Origin: Proteus sp. FME41
Lineage (GTDB): Bacteria > Pseudomonadota > Gammaproteobacteria > Enterobacterales > Enterobacteriaceae
Direction of reading: 5' to 3'
DNA: 64,000 nucleotides
NCBI RefSeq assembly: GCF_014897315.1
Contig: NZ_JABUYL010000013.1
Span: 1 to 64,000, forward strand
Part shown: positions 37,809 to 49,407 of the stretch, one piece after another
How the letters are laid out: each line of letters begins with the position of its first letter
Numbering within the stretch: the first letter of the stretch is position 1
Made by a program: the position numbers and the translations under genes
The notes under the pieces: generated by a model
The model's database searches: none
What the model was told of the DNA's origin: nothing
What the model saw: only the letters and a program-made list of their open reading frames with translations

Positions 37809-38684
37809 TTACGGGTGCAATAACACAGGTATCCTTGAGCGGAATAAATGCAGAGGAGAAATGTTGACGCCTTGCGCTACAAATCCATGCACCCACTCAG
37901 GGGCGTTAATTAACACTTCACTAGCGGCAACTTGTGATTCGAACTCACCGAACACACAGGCACCTGTCCCAGTTAAGCGTGACGGAGCATATTCTAACAG
38001 CCACGAAAGCAGATATTCAACCTCACGAAAACGTTTTCTTGCGATCATTTCACAGTCATTCTCGAACGGAGCCTTTAATAATGCGCCAAGAGAGCGAATA
38101 GGAGAATTACGTTTTAATTCTGGATCTGTGAAGATTGTCGGTGTTGGAATGGAAATTCCGGGGTGTGCAACTAAATACCATTGCTCTTTCGGGTCAGCAA
38201 AGGTCAAAATTTCACCAACACCTTCGGCGAACGCTGCATGACCTTTTACAAAAACGGGAACATCAGCGCCTAAACTCATCCCTAATTCGGCTAAGGTTTC
38301 ATCACTTAGACCCGCCTGCCAATGGTAATTAAGTGCAATGAGTGTCGTTGCGGCGTTCGATGAACCTCCACCTAAGCCACCTCCCATTGGGAGCTTTTTA
38401 TCAACACGAATATCTGCGCCGTAAAATTGCAAAGCAATATTATGTTGTTGGCAATAATCACGCAGTAATTTAGCAGCTTTAATAATTAAATTATCTTCAT
38501 CTTTTACACCCTCTATAGGCGTTAAGATAGTTAATTGAGTATCATCACGAGGTGTAATGGTTAATGTATCGCCATAATCTAAAAATTGAAATAGGGTTTG
38601 CAGATTGTGATAACCATCGGGACGCTTTCCCGTAATATAGAGAAAAAGGTTTAATTTGGCAGGAGATGGCCAATTTAGTGTCAT
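37809..38684 (-). CDS. ispE: 4-diphosphocytidyl-2-C-methyl-D-erythritol kinase
   Basis: 291 residues of the GHMP kinase family. N-terminal [22 protein letters not shown] and the ATP loop [15 protein letters not shown] (about 94-108) are conserved. It phosphorylates CDP-ME in the MEP isoprenoid pathway. The ATG at 38684 overlaps the lolB stop (ATGA), so translation is coupled; a further upstream start is inside lolB. The C-terminus is a few residues longer than in E. coli. Confidence 0.96.
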   Translation of the reverse strand: MTLNWPSPAKLNLFLYITGKRPDGYHNLQTLFQFLDYGDTLTITPRDDTQLTILTPIEGVKDEDNLIIKAAKLLRDYCQQHNIALQFYGADIRVDKKLPMGGGLGGGSSNAATTLIALNYHWQAGLSDETLAELGMSLGADVPVFVKGHAAFAEGVGEILTFADPKEQWYLVAHPGISIPTPTIFTDPELKRNSPIRSLGALLKAPFENDCEMIARKRFREVEYLLSWLLEYAPSRLTGTGACVFGEFESQVAASEVLINAPEWVHGFVAQGVNISPLHLFRSRIPVLLHP

Positions 38685-39319
38685 TGCTGTATATCCCAAT
38701 TATCCATTTTTAATTTGATAATGCGTTCACCTTGTTTTAACTCGAGGCGTTGTGGCAAGTTGGGAGTCGTGCTTGAATCATAAGCTTGATAAGTGACGAC
38801 CCATTCACCTTCAGGTGCAGGTAGGGTGACCGATTTTAATAAATGATTTGCATCTAACTCGAAATCAGTTGCATCTCCGGGTAAACCTACCAGCCATGCT
38901 CGTAAATTTTTTAGTGGAATAACCATTCCTGTGAGCTGATAGATCATTTCAGCAGGGTTATCGCTATAATATTTTTGACCTTTATTATCCGTAACTTCAA
39001 TCACACCAGGCATAACATTTAAATCAAGTTCTGTGGTGCCTAATGGATTGGTTAACAATAAACGATAACGCTCATCTGCTTTGTCTTGCCAATAGAAACG
39101 GGCATAGGTTTTGCTGGTATCTTCCATATAAGCAAAAGCGCCTCGCGTTTCATATTGTGAAATATTCTTTAATACTTGTTGGCGAGCTTGCCATTGAACA
39201 TCATTATCAGAAGCTGAACCCTGCGTTTTTATCTGATTTAGATTACAGGCACTCAGCAATAGCGCCGTTAGCGGGATGAGGCGCAGGAGATGTTTAGTTG
39301 AAAAAAAGCGTGAACGCAT
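38681..39319 (-). CDS. lolB: Outer-membrane lipoprotein insertase LolB
   Basis: 212 residues. A lipoprotein signal ends in ALLLSAC (C25). The mature half-barrel carries [17 protein letters not shown] and [15 protein letters not shown] segments typical of LolB. It receives lipoproteins from LolA and inserts them in the outer membrane. Divergent from hemA, as in E. coli. Confidence 0.95.
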   Translation of the reverse strand: MRSRFFSTKHLLRLIPLTALLLSACNLNQIKTQGSASDNDVQWQARQQVLKNISQYETRGAFAYMEDTSKTYARFYWQDKADERYRLLLTNPLGTTELDLNVMPGVIEVTDNKGQKYYSDNPAEMIYQLTGMVIPLKNLRAWLVGLPGDATDFELDANHLLKSVTLPAPEGEWVVTYQAYDSSTTPNLPQRLELKQGERIIKLKMDNWDIQQ

Positions 39320-39559
39320 AGCTGAGACATTCCTTTAATTCGTTATTAGTTGAAAAAAAGAGTATCATAAACCTTATGATTTAACGATATTTCGTTAAAT
39401 TGTGTATAGAAATCCCCTATCACTCAAGTAAGCTCTTTTATTGAATCTGTTCATCAAGTAGAATGGCGGAAATAAAGAGTCCATACTAAATGCGCTGTTT
39501 TAGGTTTACACTAAGTCAAGTCGCGAGGCAGTATTTATTCATAACTCGATATAGTTGAT

Positions 39560-40822
39560 ATGACGTTATTAGCATTAGGTATTAATCATAAAACAGCCCC
39601 CGTTGCTTTACGTGAGAAAGTCTCTTTTTCTCCCGATACCATGGGTGATGCCTTAAATAACCTCTTACAGCAACCCGCTGTCAGAGGCGGTGTTGTGCTG
39701 TCTACCTGTAACCGTACTGAGCTCTATCTTAGTATGGAAGACAAAGAAAATAGCCATGAGCAATTGATCCGCTGGTTATGTCAATATCACCAAATAGAGC
39801 CAAATGAACTGCAAAGCAGTATTTATTGGCATCAAGATAATCAAGCTGTTAGCCATTTAATGCGAGTGGCAAGCGGTTTGGACTCTTTGGTATTAGGTGA
39901 GCCTCAAATTTTAGGGCAAGTAAAAAAAGCCTTTGCCGATTCTCAAAATTACGACTCGCTCTCTTCAGAGCTGGAACGTTTGTTTCAGAAATCTTTTTCA
40001 GTTGCGAAAAGAGTGAGAACAGAAACACAAATCGGTGCCAATGCGGTTTCTGTCGCTTTTGCAGCATGTACCTTAGCGCGTCAAATCTTTGAATCGTTAT
40101 CCTCTCTGACCATTTTATTAGTGGGAGCAGGTGAGACGATAGAGTTAGTGGCTCGTCACTTACGTGAACATCAAGTCAAAAAAATCATTATTGCTAACCG
40201 TACTAAAGAGCGTGCTCAGCGTTTAGCGAGTGAAGTTGATGCGGAGGTCATTACGTTATCTGAGATTGATGAATGCCTAGCACAAGCTGATATTGTCATT
40301 AGTTCTACCGCAAGTCCTTTACCCATTATTGGGAAAGGAATGGTTGAAAGGGCGCTTAAAAAACGTCGTAATCAACCCATGTTGCTGGTGGATATTGCAG
40401 TACCTCGTGATATTGAGCAGGATGTTGAAAAGCTGAATAACGTCTATCTTTATAGCGTTGATGATTTAGAAGCAATTATTCAACATAATCGTGAACAGCG
40501 CCAAGCGGCTGCTGTTCAGGCTGAACATATTGTCCAACAAGAAAGTGGACAATTTATGGATTGGCTGCGTGCTCAAGGTGCTGTTGGCGCAATTCGAGAA
40601 TATCGAGACAGCGCAGAGACGTTACGTGCAGAAATGACAGAAAAAGCCATCACGTTGATACAAAATGGAGCTGATGCGGAAAAAGTCATTCAACAGCTCT
40701 CTCATCAATTGATGAATCGTCTTATTCACACACCAACGAAATCTCTTCAACAGGCCGCCAGTGATGGTGATATCGAACGCCTGAATCTATTACGTGAAAG
40801 TTTGGGTATTACCCATAATTAA
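39560..40822 (+). CDS. hemA: Glutamyl-tRNA reductase
   Basis: 420 residues. Begins [20 protein letters not shown], has the catalytic cysteine in [12 protein letters not shown] (about C50), and an NADPH-binding [16 protein letters not shown] segment. It catalyses the first committed step of tetrapyrrole synthesis. First gene of hemA-prfA-prmC-sirB1-kdsA; prfA follows after 28 bases. Confidence 0.97.
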   Translation: MTLLALGINHKTAPVALREKVSFSPDTMGDALNNLLQQPAVRGGVVLSTCNRTELYLSMEDKENSHEQLIRWLCQYHQIEPNELQSSIYWHQDNQAVSHLMRVASGLDSLVLGEPQILGQVKKAFADSQNYDSLSSELERLFQKSFSVAKRVRTETQIGANAVSVAFAACTLARQIFESLSSLTILLVGAGETIELVARHLREHQVKKIIIANRTKERAQRLASEVDAEVITLSEIDECLAQADIVISSTASPLPIIGKGMVERALKKRRNQPMLLVDIAVPRDIEQDVEKLNNVYLYSVDDLEAIIQHNREQRQAAAVQAEHIVQQESGQFMDWLRAQGAVGAIREYRDSAETLRAEMTEKAITLIQNGADAEKVIQQLSHQLMNRLIHTPTKSLQQAASDGDIERLNLLRESLGITHN

Positions 40823-40850
40823 CTTTGTCTAACAGGATCTTAATCTACGA

Positions 40851-41933
40851 ATGAAGCCTTCTATTGTCGCTAAGTTGGAAGCTCTACAAGAGCGTTATGA
40901 AGAAATTCAGGCACTTCTGTCAGAAGCCGATGTGATTGCCTCTCAGGAGCGTTTTCGTGCGCTTTCAAAAGAATACTCTCAATTAACCGACGTCACGGCT
41001 TGTTTTAGTCAATGGCGAAAAGTGCAAGACGACATCGAAGCAGCAGAAATGATGCTTGATGATCCTGAAATGAAAGAGATGGCGCAAGAAGAGCTGAAAG
41101 AAGCACAAACATTAAATGATAATTTAGAGCAACAGCTACAAGTACTGTTATTGCCTAAAGATCCTGATGATGAATTTAACTGTTTTCTTGAAATTCGTGC
41201 AGGAACAGGAGGCGATGAAGCTGCGCTATTTGCGGGTGACTTATTCCGCATGTATAGCCGTTATGCAGAATCGCGACGCTGGCGTATTGAAGTCATGAAT
41301 GCGAACGAAGGTGAGCATGGTGGCTATAAAGAGGTCATTGCAAAAGTAATTGGTGATGGTGCCTATGGGGTATTGAAGTTTGAATCCGGTGGCCACCGTG
41401 TTCAGCGCGTACCTGAAACAGAATCTCAAGGTCGTATTCATACCTCGGCTTGTACGGTTGCGGTATTAGCTGAAGTGCCAGAAGCCGAATTACCTGACAT
41501 TAGCCCAAGTGATTTGCGTATTGATACATTTCGTTCATCGGGTGCCGGTGGTCAGCACGTTAATACCACCGATTCGGCAATTCGTATTACGCATATTCCA
41601 ACAGGGATTGTGGTGGAGTGTCAGGATGAACGTTCACAACATAAAAATAAAGCGAAAGCAATGTCTGTATTAGGGGCGCGTATTCGTGCAGCTGAAATGC
41701 AAAAGCGTCATGAAGCTGAGGCTTCTGAGCGTCGCAACTTATTAGGCTCAGGCGATCGTTCTGATCGTATACGGACGTATAACTTTCCACAAGGTCGCGT
41801 CACAGATCACCGGATTAACCTCACATTTTATCGCTTAGATGAAGTGATGGAAGGAAAGTTAGATCCACTTATTCAACCTATTGTCACTGAATACCAAGCA
41901 GATCAGCTTTCTGCACTTTCTGAGTTAAATTAA
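40851..41933 (+). CDS. prfA: Peptide chain release factor 1
   Basis: 360 residues. The GGQ motif ([12 protein letters not shown], near residue 235) and the stop-codon-reading PxT motif (VPETES; E. coli has VPATES) are visible. It terminates translation at UAA and UAG. It overlaps prmC by one base (TAATG). PrmC methylates its GGQ glutamine. Confidence 0.97.
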   Translation: MKPSIVAKLEALQERYEEIQALLSEADVIASQERFRALSKEYSQLTDVTACFSQWRKVQDDIEAAEMMLDDPEMKEMAQEELKEAQTLNDNLEQQLQVLLLPKDPDDEFNCFLEIRAGTGGDEAALFAGDLFRMYSRYAESRRWRIEVMNANEGEHGGYKEVIAKVIGDGAYGVLKFESGGHRVQRVPETESQGRIHTSACTVAVLAEVPEAELPDISPSDLRIDTFRSSGAGGQHVNTTDSAIRITHIPTGIVVECQDERSQHKNKAKAMSVLGARIRAAEMQKRHEAEASERRNLLGSGDRSDRIRTYNFPQGRVTDHRINLTFYRLDEVMEGKLDPLIQPIVTEYQADQLSALSELN

Positions 41934-42781
41934 TGAATTATGAACAATGGCTGCATCAAGCAGCCTTGCAATTAATTGAAAGTGATAGTCCTAAACGAGA
42001 TGCTGAAATTATTCTTGGGCATGTAACACAACGTGCCCGAACGTATTTAATTGCTTTTAATGAAACGTTACTTTCACAAGATGAGTTAGCGCAATTATCA
42101 CAATTACTCGCTCGGCGTATTAAAGGCGAGCCTATCGCCTATTTAGTGGGCGAAAGAGAGTTTTGGTCACTGCCTTTAAAAGTCTCACCAACCACATTAA
42201 TTCCCCGCCCTGATACTGAATGCCTTGTTGAGCAAGCGTTAGAAAAACTTCCCACAGTACCAACAAATATTCTTGATTTGGGTACAGGAACAGGTGCAAT
42301 AGCCCTAGCTATGGCATCAGAACGTCCTGATTGCCATATTATCGGCGTGGACTTTCAAACTGAGGCAGTTGCGCTAGCCCAAGAGAATGCGACCCACTTA
42401 GCATTAAACAACACTGAATTTATGGAAAGTTGTTGGTTTAGTTCACTCTCAGGGTATCAATTTGGTATGATAATTAGTAATCCTCCTTACATAGATGAAA
42501 ATGATGAGCATATTCATCAAGGAGATGTTCGTTTTGAACCTTTAACCGCATTAGTTTCTGGTAAAAATGGTTTTGCTGATATCGAAATTATCATTGAAAC
42601 TGCACGTCAGTTTTTAACTGATAAAGGCTGGGTATTACTAGAACACGGCTGGCAGCAAGGTGAAGGTGTACGCAAAATTTTTACTGATAAGGGTTACTGC
42701 TGTGTGGAAACTTTCCGTGATTATGGCGGTAATGAGCGAGTGACAGTAGGTCGTTGGAATTATGATAGAAACCATAGCTGA
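41933..42781 (+). CDS. prmC: Release factor glutamine methyltransferase
   Basis: 282 residues. It has the SAM motif DLGTGTGAIALA (about 116-127), the catalytic NPPY (in IISNPPYIDE, about 183-186) and a helical N-terminal domain. It methylates the GGQ glutamine of release factors. It overlaps prfA by one base and sirB1 by 20. Confidence 0.97.
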   Translation: MNYEQWLHQAALQLIESDSPKRDAEIILGHVTQRARTYLIAFNETLLSQDELAQLSQLLARRIKGEPIAYLVGEREFWSLPLKVSPTTLIPRPDTECLVEQALEKLPTVPTNILDLGTGTGAIALAMASERPDCHIIGVDFQTEAVALAQENATHLALNNTEFMESCWFSSLSGYQFGMIISNPPYIDENDEHIHQGDVRFEPLTALVSGKNGFADIEIIIETARQFLTDKGWVLLEHGWQQGEGVRKIFTDKGYCCVETFRDYGGNERVTVGRWNYDRNHS

Positions 42782-43574
42782 TTACGAATTTAATAAAGCC
42801 CCTTTAGTAAAGGGCATGATCCTTATCTCTCAGGCCATTCGACCTGATTTTCCGACTCCTTCGGTGAGTTATCAGCTAGCTCAATTAGTTGAGCAAGCAG
42901 AAGCTGAAATTCCCCAGCAAGGAAACACCAAAGAGAAAATAGAAGCCTTGTTAAAACTGTTTTATAAACAGTGGCATTTTAGTGGTGCGAGTGGCAAATA
43001 TTGCCTTTCTGATACTCTATGGTTAGATAAAGTATTGGCGACCCACATAGGTTCTCCTGTCTCACTGGGGTCGATTCTTATTTATATTGCACAAGCCTTA
43101 AACCTACCATTAGCGCCTGTTATTTATCCTACACAACTCATTATTAGAATAGATATTCCTAATGAACAAACGCTATTTTTAAACCCAATAAATGGTGAAT
43201 ATTTATCACAACATACCCTAGAAATTTGGTTAAAAGGGAATGTAGGAAATAATGCTGTGTTATTAGACGCTGATTTAGAAGAATCAGAATACAGCTCCAT
43301 TATTCGTAAGCTTTTAGATACGTTGAAAGTTTCTTTAATGGAAGAAAAAAATATGGAGCAAGCATTAAAAGCAAGTGAAACTGTTTTAATGTTTGATCCC
43401 GAAGATCCTTATGAGATAAGAGATCGCGGGCTGATTTTTGCTCAGTTAGAGTGTCATCATGTGGCTATTTCTGACTTAAACTATTTTGTTGAGCAATGCC
43501 CAGAAGATCCCATTTCAGAGATGATCAAAATTCAAATTCATTCGATAGAACAGCATGCTATTGTTCTACATTAA
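42762..43574 (+). CDS. sirB1: SirB1 family protein (transglutaminase-like/TPR)
   Basis: 270 residues, matching the YchA/SirB1 family: a transglutaminase-like N-terminal region (about 30-180) and a TPR-like C-terminal tail (EQALKASETVLMFDPEDPYEIRDRGLIFAQL). The function is not established. In E. coli sirB2 lies between prmC and sirB1; here sirB1 overlaps prmC directly, so sirB2 is absent from this position. Confidence 0.9.
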   Translation: MIETIADYEFNKAPLVKGMILISQAIRPDFPTPSVSYQLAQLVEQAEAEIPQQGNTKEKIEALLKLFYKQWHFSGASGKYCLSDTLWLDKVLATHIGSPVSLGSILIYIAQALNLPLAPVIYPTQLIIRIDIPNEQTLFLNPINGEYLSQHTLEIWLKGNVGNNAVLLDADLEESEYSSIIRKLLDTLKVSLMEEKNMEQALKASETVLMFDPEDPYEIRDRGLIFAQLECHHVAISDLNYFVEQCPEDPISEMIKIQIHSIEQHAIVLH

Positions 43575-43582
43575 AAATTTAA

Positions 43583-44482
<900 letters not shown>

Positions 44483-44490
44483 ATTACGTT

Positions 44491-45423
44491 ATGCAACTGC
44501 ATACAGTCGTGAATATGTTCGGCGCTGATCTTCAGCGCCGTTATCACGAAAAAATTCATAAAATCACCCTCCATGGCGGTTTCAATTGTCCTAATCGAGA
44601 TGGCACATTAGGGCGTGGTGGCTGCACTTTTTGTAATGTCTCTTCGTTTGCAAATGAGCAAACACAATTCAGTTCTATTGAAGAACAAATCACACAACAA
44701 GCTAAACGTATTGATCGTGCTCGCCGTTATCTGGCCTATTTTCAAGCCTATACCAGTACTTATGCAGAAGTAGAGTATTTGCGAATAATGTACGAAACGG
44801 CATTATTACAAGCGAATATTGTGGGATTGTGCGTCGGAACACGCCCTGATTGCGTGCCTGTTAGCGTATTGGATTTATTACAAGGCTACCATGACCAAGG
44901 TTATGAAGTGTGGTTAGAATTAGGGTTACAAACTGCGCATAATAAAATACTTAAACATATTAACCGTGGACATGATTTTCAGTGCTACCAAGCGACGACA
45001 CGCGAAGCCCGTCGTCGAGGTTTAAAAGTGTGTACGCACCTTATTGTAGGATTACCCCGAGAAGACCATTTACTTAATATGCAAACCTTAACGCGTGTTG
45101 TCGAAACAGGTACTGATGGGCTTAAATTACACCCTTTGCATATTGTTGAAGGCAGTACGATAGCGAAAGCATGGAAAGCAGGGCGTATTAACGCATTGAC
45201 ACAAGAGCAATATGTGTATACCGCGGGTGAGATGATCCGATATACACCTCCTGACATTATTTATCATCGCGTAAGCGCCAGTGCCAGAAAACCGACTTTA
45301 TTAGCCCCTGAATGGTGTGAAAATCACTGGCTGGGAATGAATGCACTTTATCAAGATTTATTAAAAAAGGGTGTGCAAGGAAGTGGGATAAATAAACCAT
45401 TTCAATCTTATTTAAATAAGTAA
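44491..45423 (+). CDS. yhcC: Radical SAM protein YhcC (TIGR01212)
   Basis: 310 residues. The radical SAM cluster is CPNRDGTLGRGGCTFC (cysteines at about 28, 40, 43, the spaced CxnCxxC form of this family). Close to E. coli YhcC throughout (YFQAYTSTYAEVEYLR, ASARKPTLLAPEWCENHW). Biochemical role unknown. It starts 8 bases after kdsA and is probably co-transcribed with it; in E. coli the gene is elsewhere, near gltB. Confidence 0.93.
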   Translation: MQLHTVVNMFGADLQRRYHEKIHKITLHGGFNCPNRDGTLGRGGCTFCNVSSFANEQTQFSSIEEQITQQAKRIDRARRYLAYFQAYTSTYAEVEYLRIMYETALLQANIVGLCVGTRPDCVPVSVLDLLQGYHDQGYEVWLELGLQTAHNKILKHINRGHDFQCYQATTREARRRGLKVCTHLIVGLPREDHLLNMQTLTRVVETGTDGLKLHPLHIVEGSTIAKAWKAGRINALTQEQYVYTAGEMIRYTPPDIIYHRVSASARKPTLLAPEWCENHWLGMNALYQDLLKKGVQGSGINKPFQSYLNK

Positions 45424-45498
45424 TTTGGTTTTGATGACTCATTAAAAGTTTATTTAAATTTGATTTGTATTTTTTTGAATTAAAAATTATTTGGATTT

Positions 45499-45536
45499 CA
45501 GCCTTTAATCATTAATAAATAAGTGATTAAAGGCTG
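45499..45536. terminator. Hairpin between yhcC and dauA
   Basis: CAGCCTTTAATCA (45499-45511) pairs perfectly with TGATTAAAGGCTG (45524-45536). T-runs are weak on both sides, so termination strength is uncertain. Confidence 0.55.
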
Positions 45537-45564
45537 AGTTATTCTCGGGTATTTTAGAAAGCTA

Positions 45565-47265
45565 TTACTGAATTAACTCCAAATCATCCAATGCTTTTTG
45601 TAATGAAGGATAAAAATTCAGTTCTCCTTCAATGGGAGTGACTCGCGCTCTTGCTAAGGTTTTTAAAGGTTGAAAAGGAATATCACAAACAATTACATGC
45701 GTGTCATGTTTTACATCAGTCACAAAATGTTGGAATGCATGTAAGCCCCCAGCATCTAAGACTGGCACGGCATCCCACTGCATAATAACGGTCTTATAAC
45801 CCTTACTACGCTCACGTAATTCATTAAAAATACGCTCTGCCGCAGCAAAGAATAATGGGCCATTAATACGCACAACTAATAATTGTTTATCATCATCGGT
45901 ATAAGGGGATTCGGTTATTTTGGTCATATTCGCGATACGACGCATAAATAATAATGAAGCCAATACAATACCGATAGTAATTGCAATCACCATATCAAAG
46001 AGAACGGTGAGCGATAAACATAATACTAAGACAATAATATCGTCTTTAGGGGCGTGACGAATAAGGTCAATAACTTTACGCGCTTCACTCATATTCCATG
46101 CAACAATTAATAACAATGCTGACATCGCTGCTAAAGGTAGATAAGAAAGAAAGGGCGCTAATACAAGTAAGGTGAGTAATACTAATAATGAGTGAACAAT
46201 AGCAGAAACCGGTGATGTCGCACCTGCACGCACGTTAGCCGCTGAACGAGCAATTGCTGCTGTGGCAGTAATACCACCAAAGAAGGGGGCGACAATATTA
46301 CCGACACCTTGACCCACTAATTCACCATTAGAGTGGTGCTTTTTACCTGTCATACCATCAAGAACAACTGCACATAATAGCGATTCAATTGCTCCCAACA
46401 TTGCCATTGAGAAAGCTGCTGGTAATAAAGCAGAAACAGTACTCCAATTTAATTCCAAAGAAGCACCAGTGCTTGGTAAATTCCAAGGTAAGACAAACTG
46501 AGGCAGAATGGGCGGAATGCCTTGCCCGGTAGAACCATTTGGAAGCATATAACTAAATTGAGAGCCAATAGTCGCAACATCATGACCTAATAAATTAACA
46601 ACACCCATTACTGCAGTACCCGCAATTAAAGCGGGCAAATGGCCAGGTAAACGCAAATTCAATTTAGGCCAATATATTAAAACAAATAGGGTTGTCAGGC
46701 CTATAAGTGTATCACCAAGATGAATTGTAGGTAATGCTGCACCCAAGGCAATAATTTTATCAATATAGGTTTCTGGCACATGTGCCATTTCAAGACCGAA
46801 AAAGTCTTTTATTTGCATGGTGGCTATAGTGATGGCAATCCCTGAGGTAAACCCGAGTGTGACAGAAACAGGTATATACTCAATGAGCTTGCCAAAGCGA
46901 GCCAATCCCATAACGACTAAAATGATACCAGACATTAGCGTAGCGATTAGCAAACCACTTAAGCCAAATTGTTGCGAGACAGGATAAAGTATGACGACAA
47001 ATGCGGCGGTGGGGCCTGAAACACTGTAGCGAGAGCCACCAGAAACAGCAATGACTATACCGGCAATAGCTGCGGTATAAAGACCGTATTGCGGAGGAAC
47101 ACCGCTACCTATTGCCAATGCCATAGCTAAAGGTATCGCGATAATTCCGACGGTGATCCCTGCAATAATATCTTTTAATAAACGCGCAAAAGAGTAAGGC
47201 TCTTTTACACATGCATCAATAAATGCACTAAAGGGGCGAACCCGGTTAACTTTATGAGTTTTCAT
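45565..47265 (-). CDS. dauA: SulP-family anion transporter DauA
   Basis: 566 residues. A SulP membrane domain (about 30-440; [31 protein letters not shown]) is followed by a cytosolic STAS domain (about 455-560). E. coli DauA (YchM) carries C4-dicarboxylates aerobically, and the gene lies near the prs-hemA block there too. Convergent with yhcC. Confidence 0.92.
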   Translation of the reverse strand: MKTHKVNRVRPFSAFIDACVKEPYSFARLLKDIIAGITVGIIAIPLAMALAIGSGVPPQYGLYTAAIAGIVIAVSGGSRYSVSGPTAAFVVILYPVSQQFGLSGLLIATLMSGIILVVMGLARFGKLIEYIPVSVTLGFTSGIAITIATMQIKDFFGLEMAHVPETYIDKIIALGAALPTIHLGDTLIGLTTLFVLIYWPKLNLRLPGHLPALIAGTAVMGVVNLLGHDVATIGSQFSYMLPNGSTGQGIPPILPQFVLPWNLPSTGASLELNWSTVSALLPAAFSMAMLGAIESLLCAVVLDGMTGKKHHSNGELVGQGVGNIVAPFFGGITATAAIARSAANVRAGATSPVSAIVHSLLVLLTLLVLAPFLSYLPLAAMSALLLIVAWNMSEARKVIDLIRHAPKDDIIVLVLCLSLTVLFDMVIAITIGIVLASLLFMRRIANMTKITESPYTDDDKQLLVVRINGPLFFAAAERIFNELRERSKGYKTVIMQWDAVPVLDAGGLHAFQHFVTDVKHDTHVIVCDIPFQPLKTLARARVTPIEGELNFYPSLQKALDDLELIQ

Positions 47266-47817
47266 TTAGGCTTAAACCAAAATAAGAAGTCAGATGCCGA
47301 ATAACGGCGATAAGGAAAAGAGAGAATATCGCTTTTATTCGCTGATAATAATGTGATACATCAAATTATTAATGTATATCTTAAAGCTTAGTGAAAATTA
47401 AATCAATTAAACTAATAAGTTAAGGTAAAGAGATAATACAATGTATCTTATTGTATTTATTCTGTTGCCTACATGAAAATAAAGTTTAAATTTATTTTTA
47501 AATTATAAAAAGCGTTTTATTTTAGAATAAATGTCGTTTATTCATAAAAAGAAAAATTTAAAGATAATAAAAAGTCCTTTTATCATAAAAATACGATAGG
47601 GTTAAATAACAATGACATAACTTATAATAATGCTTTAAAAATCAATTATCAGATTTTGTTGAAATATTAGAAATTATTAAATAAAACGATTAAGCAAAAA
47701 TAAAATAAAGCGAATGTTGTATACTTATGAAAATGGCATCGAAAAATGAAATAAAGTTGGCTCTGTATGATAGAAAGGATAACAAGATTAAGGAATGTGT
47801 ATTTTTCGAATAAAAAA
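47266..47817. other. AT-rich gap upstream of dauA
   Basis: About 550 bases between dauA and the tRNA terminator. Strongly AT-rich with poly-A tracts. No ORF, repeat or RNA is supported. Confidence 0.4.
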
Positions 47818-47847
47818 ATAGAGCCTCGTTAAAAAACGAGGCTCTAT
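47811..47847 (-). terminator. Terminator of tRNA-Ser
   Basis: ATAGAGCCTCGTT (47818-47830) pairs with AACGAGGCTCTAT (47835-47847), loop AAAA; seven T on the minus strand. Just 10 bases past the tRNA. Confidence 0.92.
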
Positions 47848-47856
47848 CTTAGAATA

Positions 47857-47944
47857 TGGCGGTGAGAGAGGGGTTCGAACCCTCGATACGTTGCCGTATA
47901 CACACTTTCCAGGCGTGCTCCTTCAGCCACTCGGACACCTCACC
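47857..47944 (-). tRNA. serX: tRNA-Ser (anticodon GGA)
   Basis: 88 bases including an encoded CCA end. Acceptor GGTGAGG, anticodon loop CTGGAAA within CACGC/GTGTG, a long serine-type variable arm, and GGTTCGAACCC in the T arm. It reads UCC/UCU. In E. coli the same isoacceptor gene serX lies directly next to ghrA, as here. Confidence 0.97.
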
Positions 47945-47988
47945 ATATTGTTGTTGGAGATATGCTTAACATCTCTCAACGGGGCGCT

Positions 47989-48017
47989 ACTATAGGGAAA
48001 ACGAGCATAAGCGTCAA
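47989..48017 (-). promoter_or_regulatory. Sigma-70 promoter of tRNA-Ser
   Basis: On the minus strand TTGACG and TATAGT are separated by 17 bases, followed by a GC-rich discriminator (AGCGCCCC) of the type under stringent control. Confidence 0.88.
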
Positions 48018-48260
48018 CTGCTAAATGCGTTTTTCTTTTAACTTTAGTATCAAGCAGTCAAATAAAAAACAATATGCACAAATGCTAGACAAATTATGCA
48101 GTAAACCAATGTGAATGTGGATGACTGTATTGAAAATAGAATTAAGTTTTTCGTTAACTGGTTAACATTCTCAACATTTTTATTAACAACTTATTCAAAG
48201 AGACTTGAAATCAGAACGTAACCCTCGCACCCTATGGTAAAAATGCTGGAGGAAGGCAAA

Positions 48261-49202
48261 ATGAATATAATTTATTATCATCCTTTTTTTGATGCAGAGA
48301 CATGGATTAATGGTATGAAGGCGCGTCTGCCTAATGCCAATATACGGACTTGGAAACCTGGCGATAATGAACCCGCAGATTATGCCATGGTCTGGCTTCC
48401 TCCCTATGAGATGTTAGCAAGCCGTAGCCACCTTAAAGGTATTTTTGCCTTAGGGGCCGGTGTTGATGCCATTTTAAAACAAGAGCAACAAAAACCGGGT
48501 ACCTTACCAACAGGCGTACCCGTTATGCGTTTAGAAGACACCGGAATGGGACTTCAAATGCAAGAATATGCGATTGCTAAAGTGATGTATTACTTCCGCC
48601 GTATGGATGACTATAAACGTCAACAATCACAACGGTTATGGAAGCAACTGCCTTCCCACTCTTATAATAACTTTGTTATCGGTGTTTTAGGAGCAGGGGC
48701 CTTAGGGGGAAGTGTTGCGACTAAGCTCGCAGAACTGGGTTTTAATGTTCGTTGCTGGAGTCGTAGTAAAAAACAGATTAAAAATGTTGAAAGTTTTTAT
48801 GGTAAAGAGCAGCTCAGTGATTTTCTAAAAGAGTGTAATCTACTGATTAATTTATTGCCTTATACACCAGAGACACATGGTATCTTGAATTTTTCCCTCT
48901 TTGAACAACTTAAGCCCTCTTCTTATTTAATTAATCTTGCACGTGGTGCTCATTTAGTTGATCAAGATTTATTAGAAGCAATAGAACAAGGACATATTGC
49001 TGATGCGACTTTGGATGTTTTTGCTCAAGAACCTTTAGCGGGAATGCATCCATTTTGGACGCATCCTCGCGTTTCTATTACGCCACATATTGCCGCTTTT
49101 ACAATTCCAAATATTGCAATGGATACTATTGTTGAGAATATTCAACGAATTGAAAAAGGGGAGGCCCCTTTTGGTGTAGTCGATATGAGTAGTGGTTATT
49201 AA
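48261..49202 (+). CDS. ghrA: Glyoxylate/hydroxypyruvate reductase A
   Basis: 313 residues of the D-2-hydroxyacid dehydrogenase family. NADPH-binding GVLGAGALGGSVA (about 136-148), LRLEDTGMG-like RLEDTGMGLQMQEYA and the C-terminal HPRVSITPHIAA catalytic segment are conserved. It reduces glyoxylate and hydroxypyruvate. The ATG at 48261 follows GGAGGAAGG; an in-frame start at 48234 adds nine residues. Next to tRNA-Ser, as in E. coli. Confidence 0.95.
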   Translation: MNIIYYHPFFDAETWINGMKARLPNANIRTWKPGDNEPADYAMVWLPPYEMLASRSHLKGIFALGAGVDAILKQEQQKPGTLPTGVPVMRLEDTGMGLQMQEYAIAKVMYYFRRMDDYKRQQSQRLWKQLPSHSYNNFVIGVLGAGALGGSVATKLAELGFNVRCWSRSKKQIKNVESFYGKEQLSDFLKECNLLINLLPYTPETHGILNFSLFEQLKPSSYLINLARGAHLVDQDLLEAIEQGHIADATLDVFAQEPLAGMHPFWTHPRVSITPHIAAFTIPNIAMDTIVENIQRIEKGEAPFGVVDMSSGY

Positions 49203-49407
49203 ATATCTAGTATTCATATTCATATTTTAATTTTAGAAAATAGGCGATAATTTTTAGATTATTGCCTATTTTTTTATCATTACTTTCAAATAATATCACT
49301 TTTATTTTTTTTTATATAATGTAATAAAAATCTGGTTGTAAACAGATATCTCTTATCGTTTATCTTATTAATTATTACCTCATGCTTTCAATATGATGAG
49401 GTATACA

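Noticed and set aside
47811-47847. Possible integration site (attachment site) at the tRNA-Ser 3' end
   Set aside because: No second copy of the tRNA end, no integrase and no phage genes in the window; the sequence beside it is an ordinary terminator.
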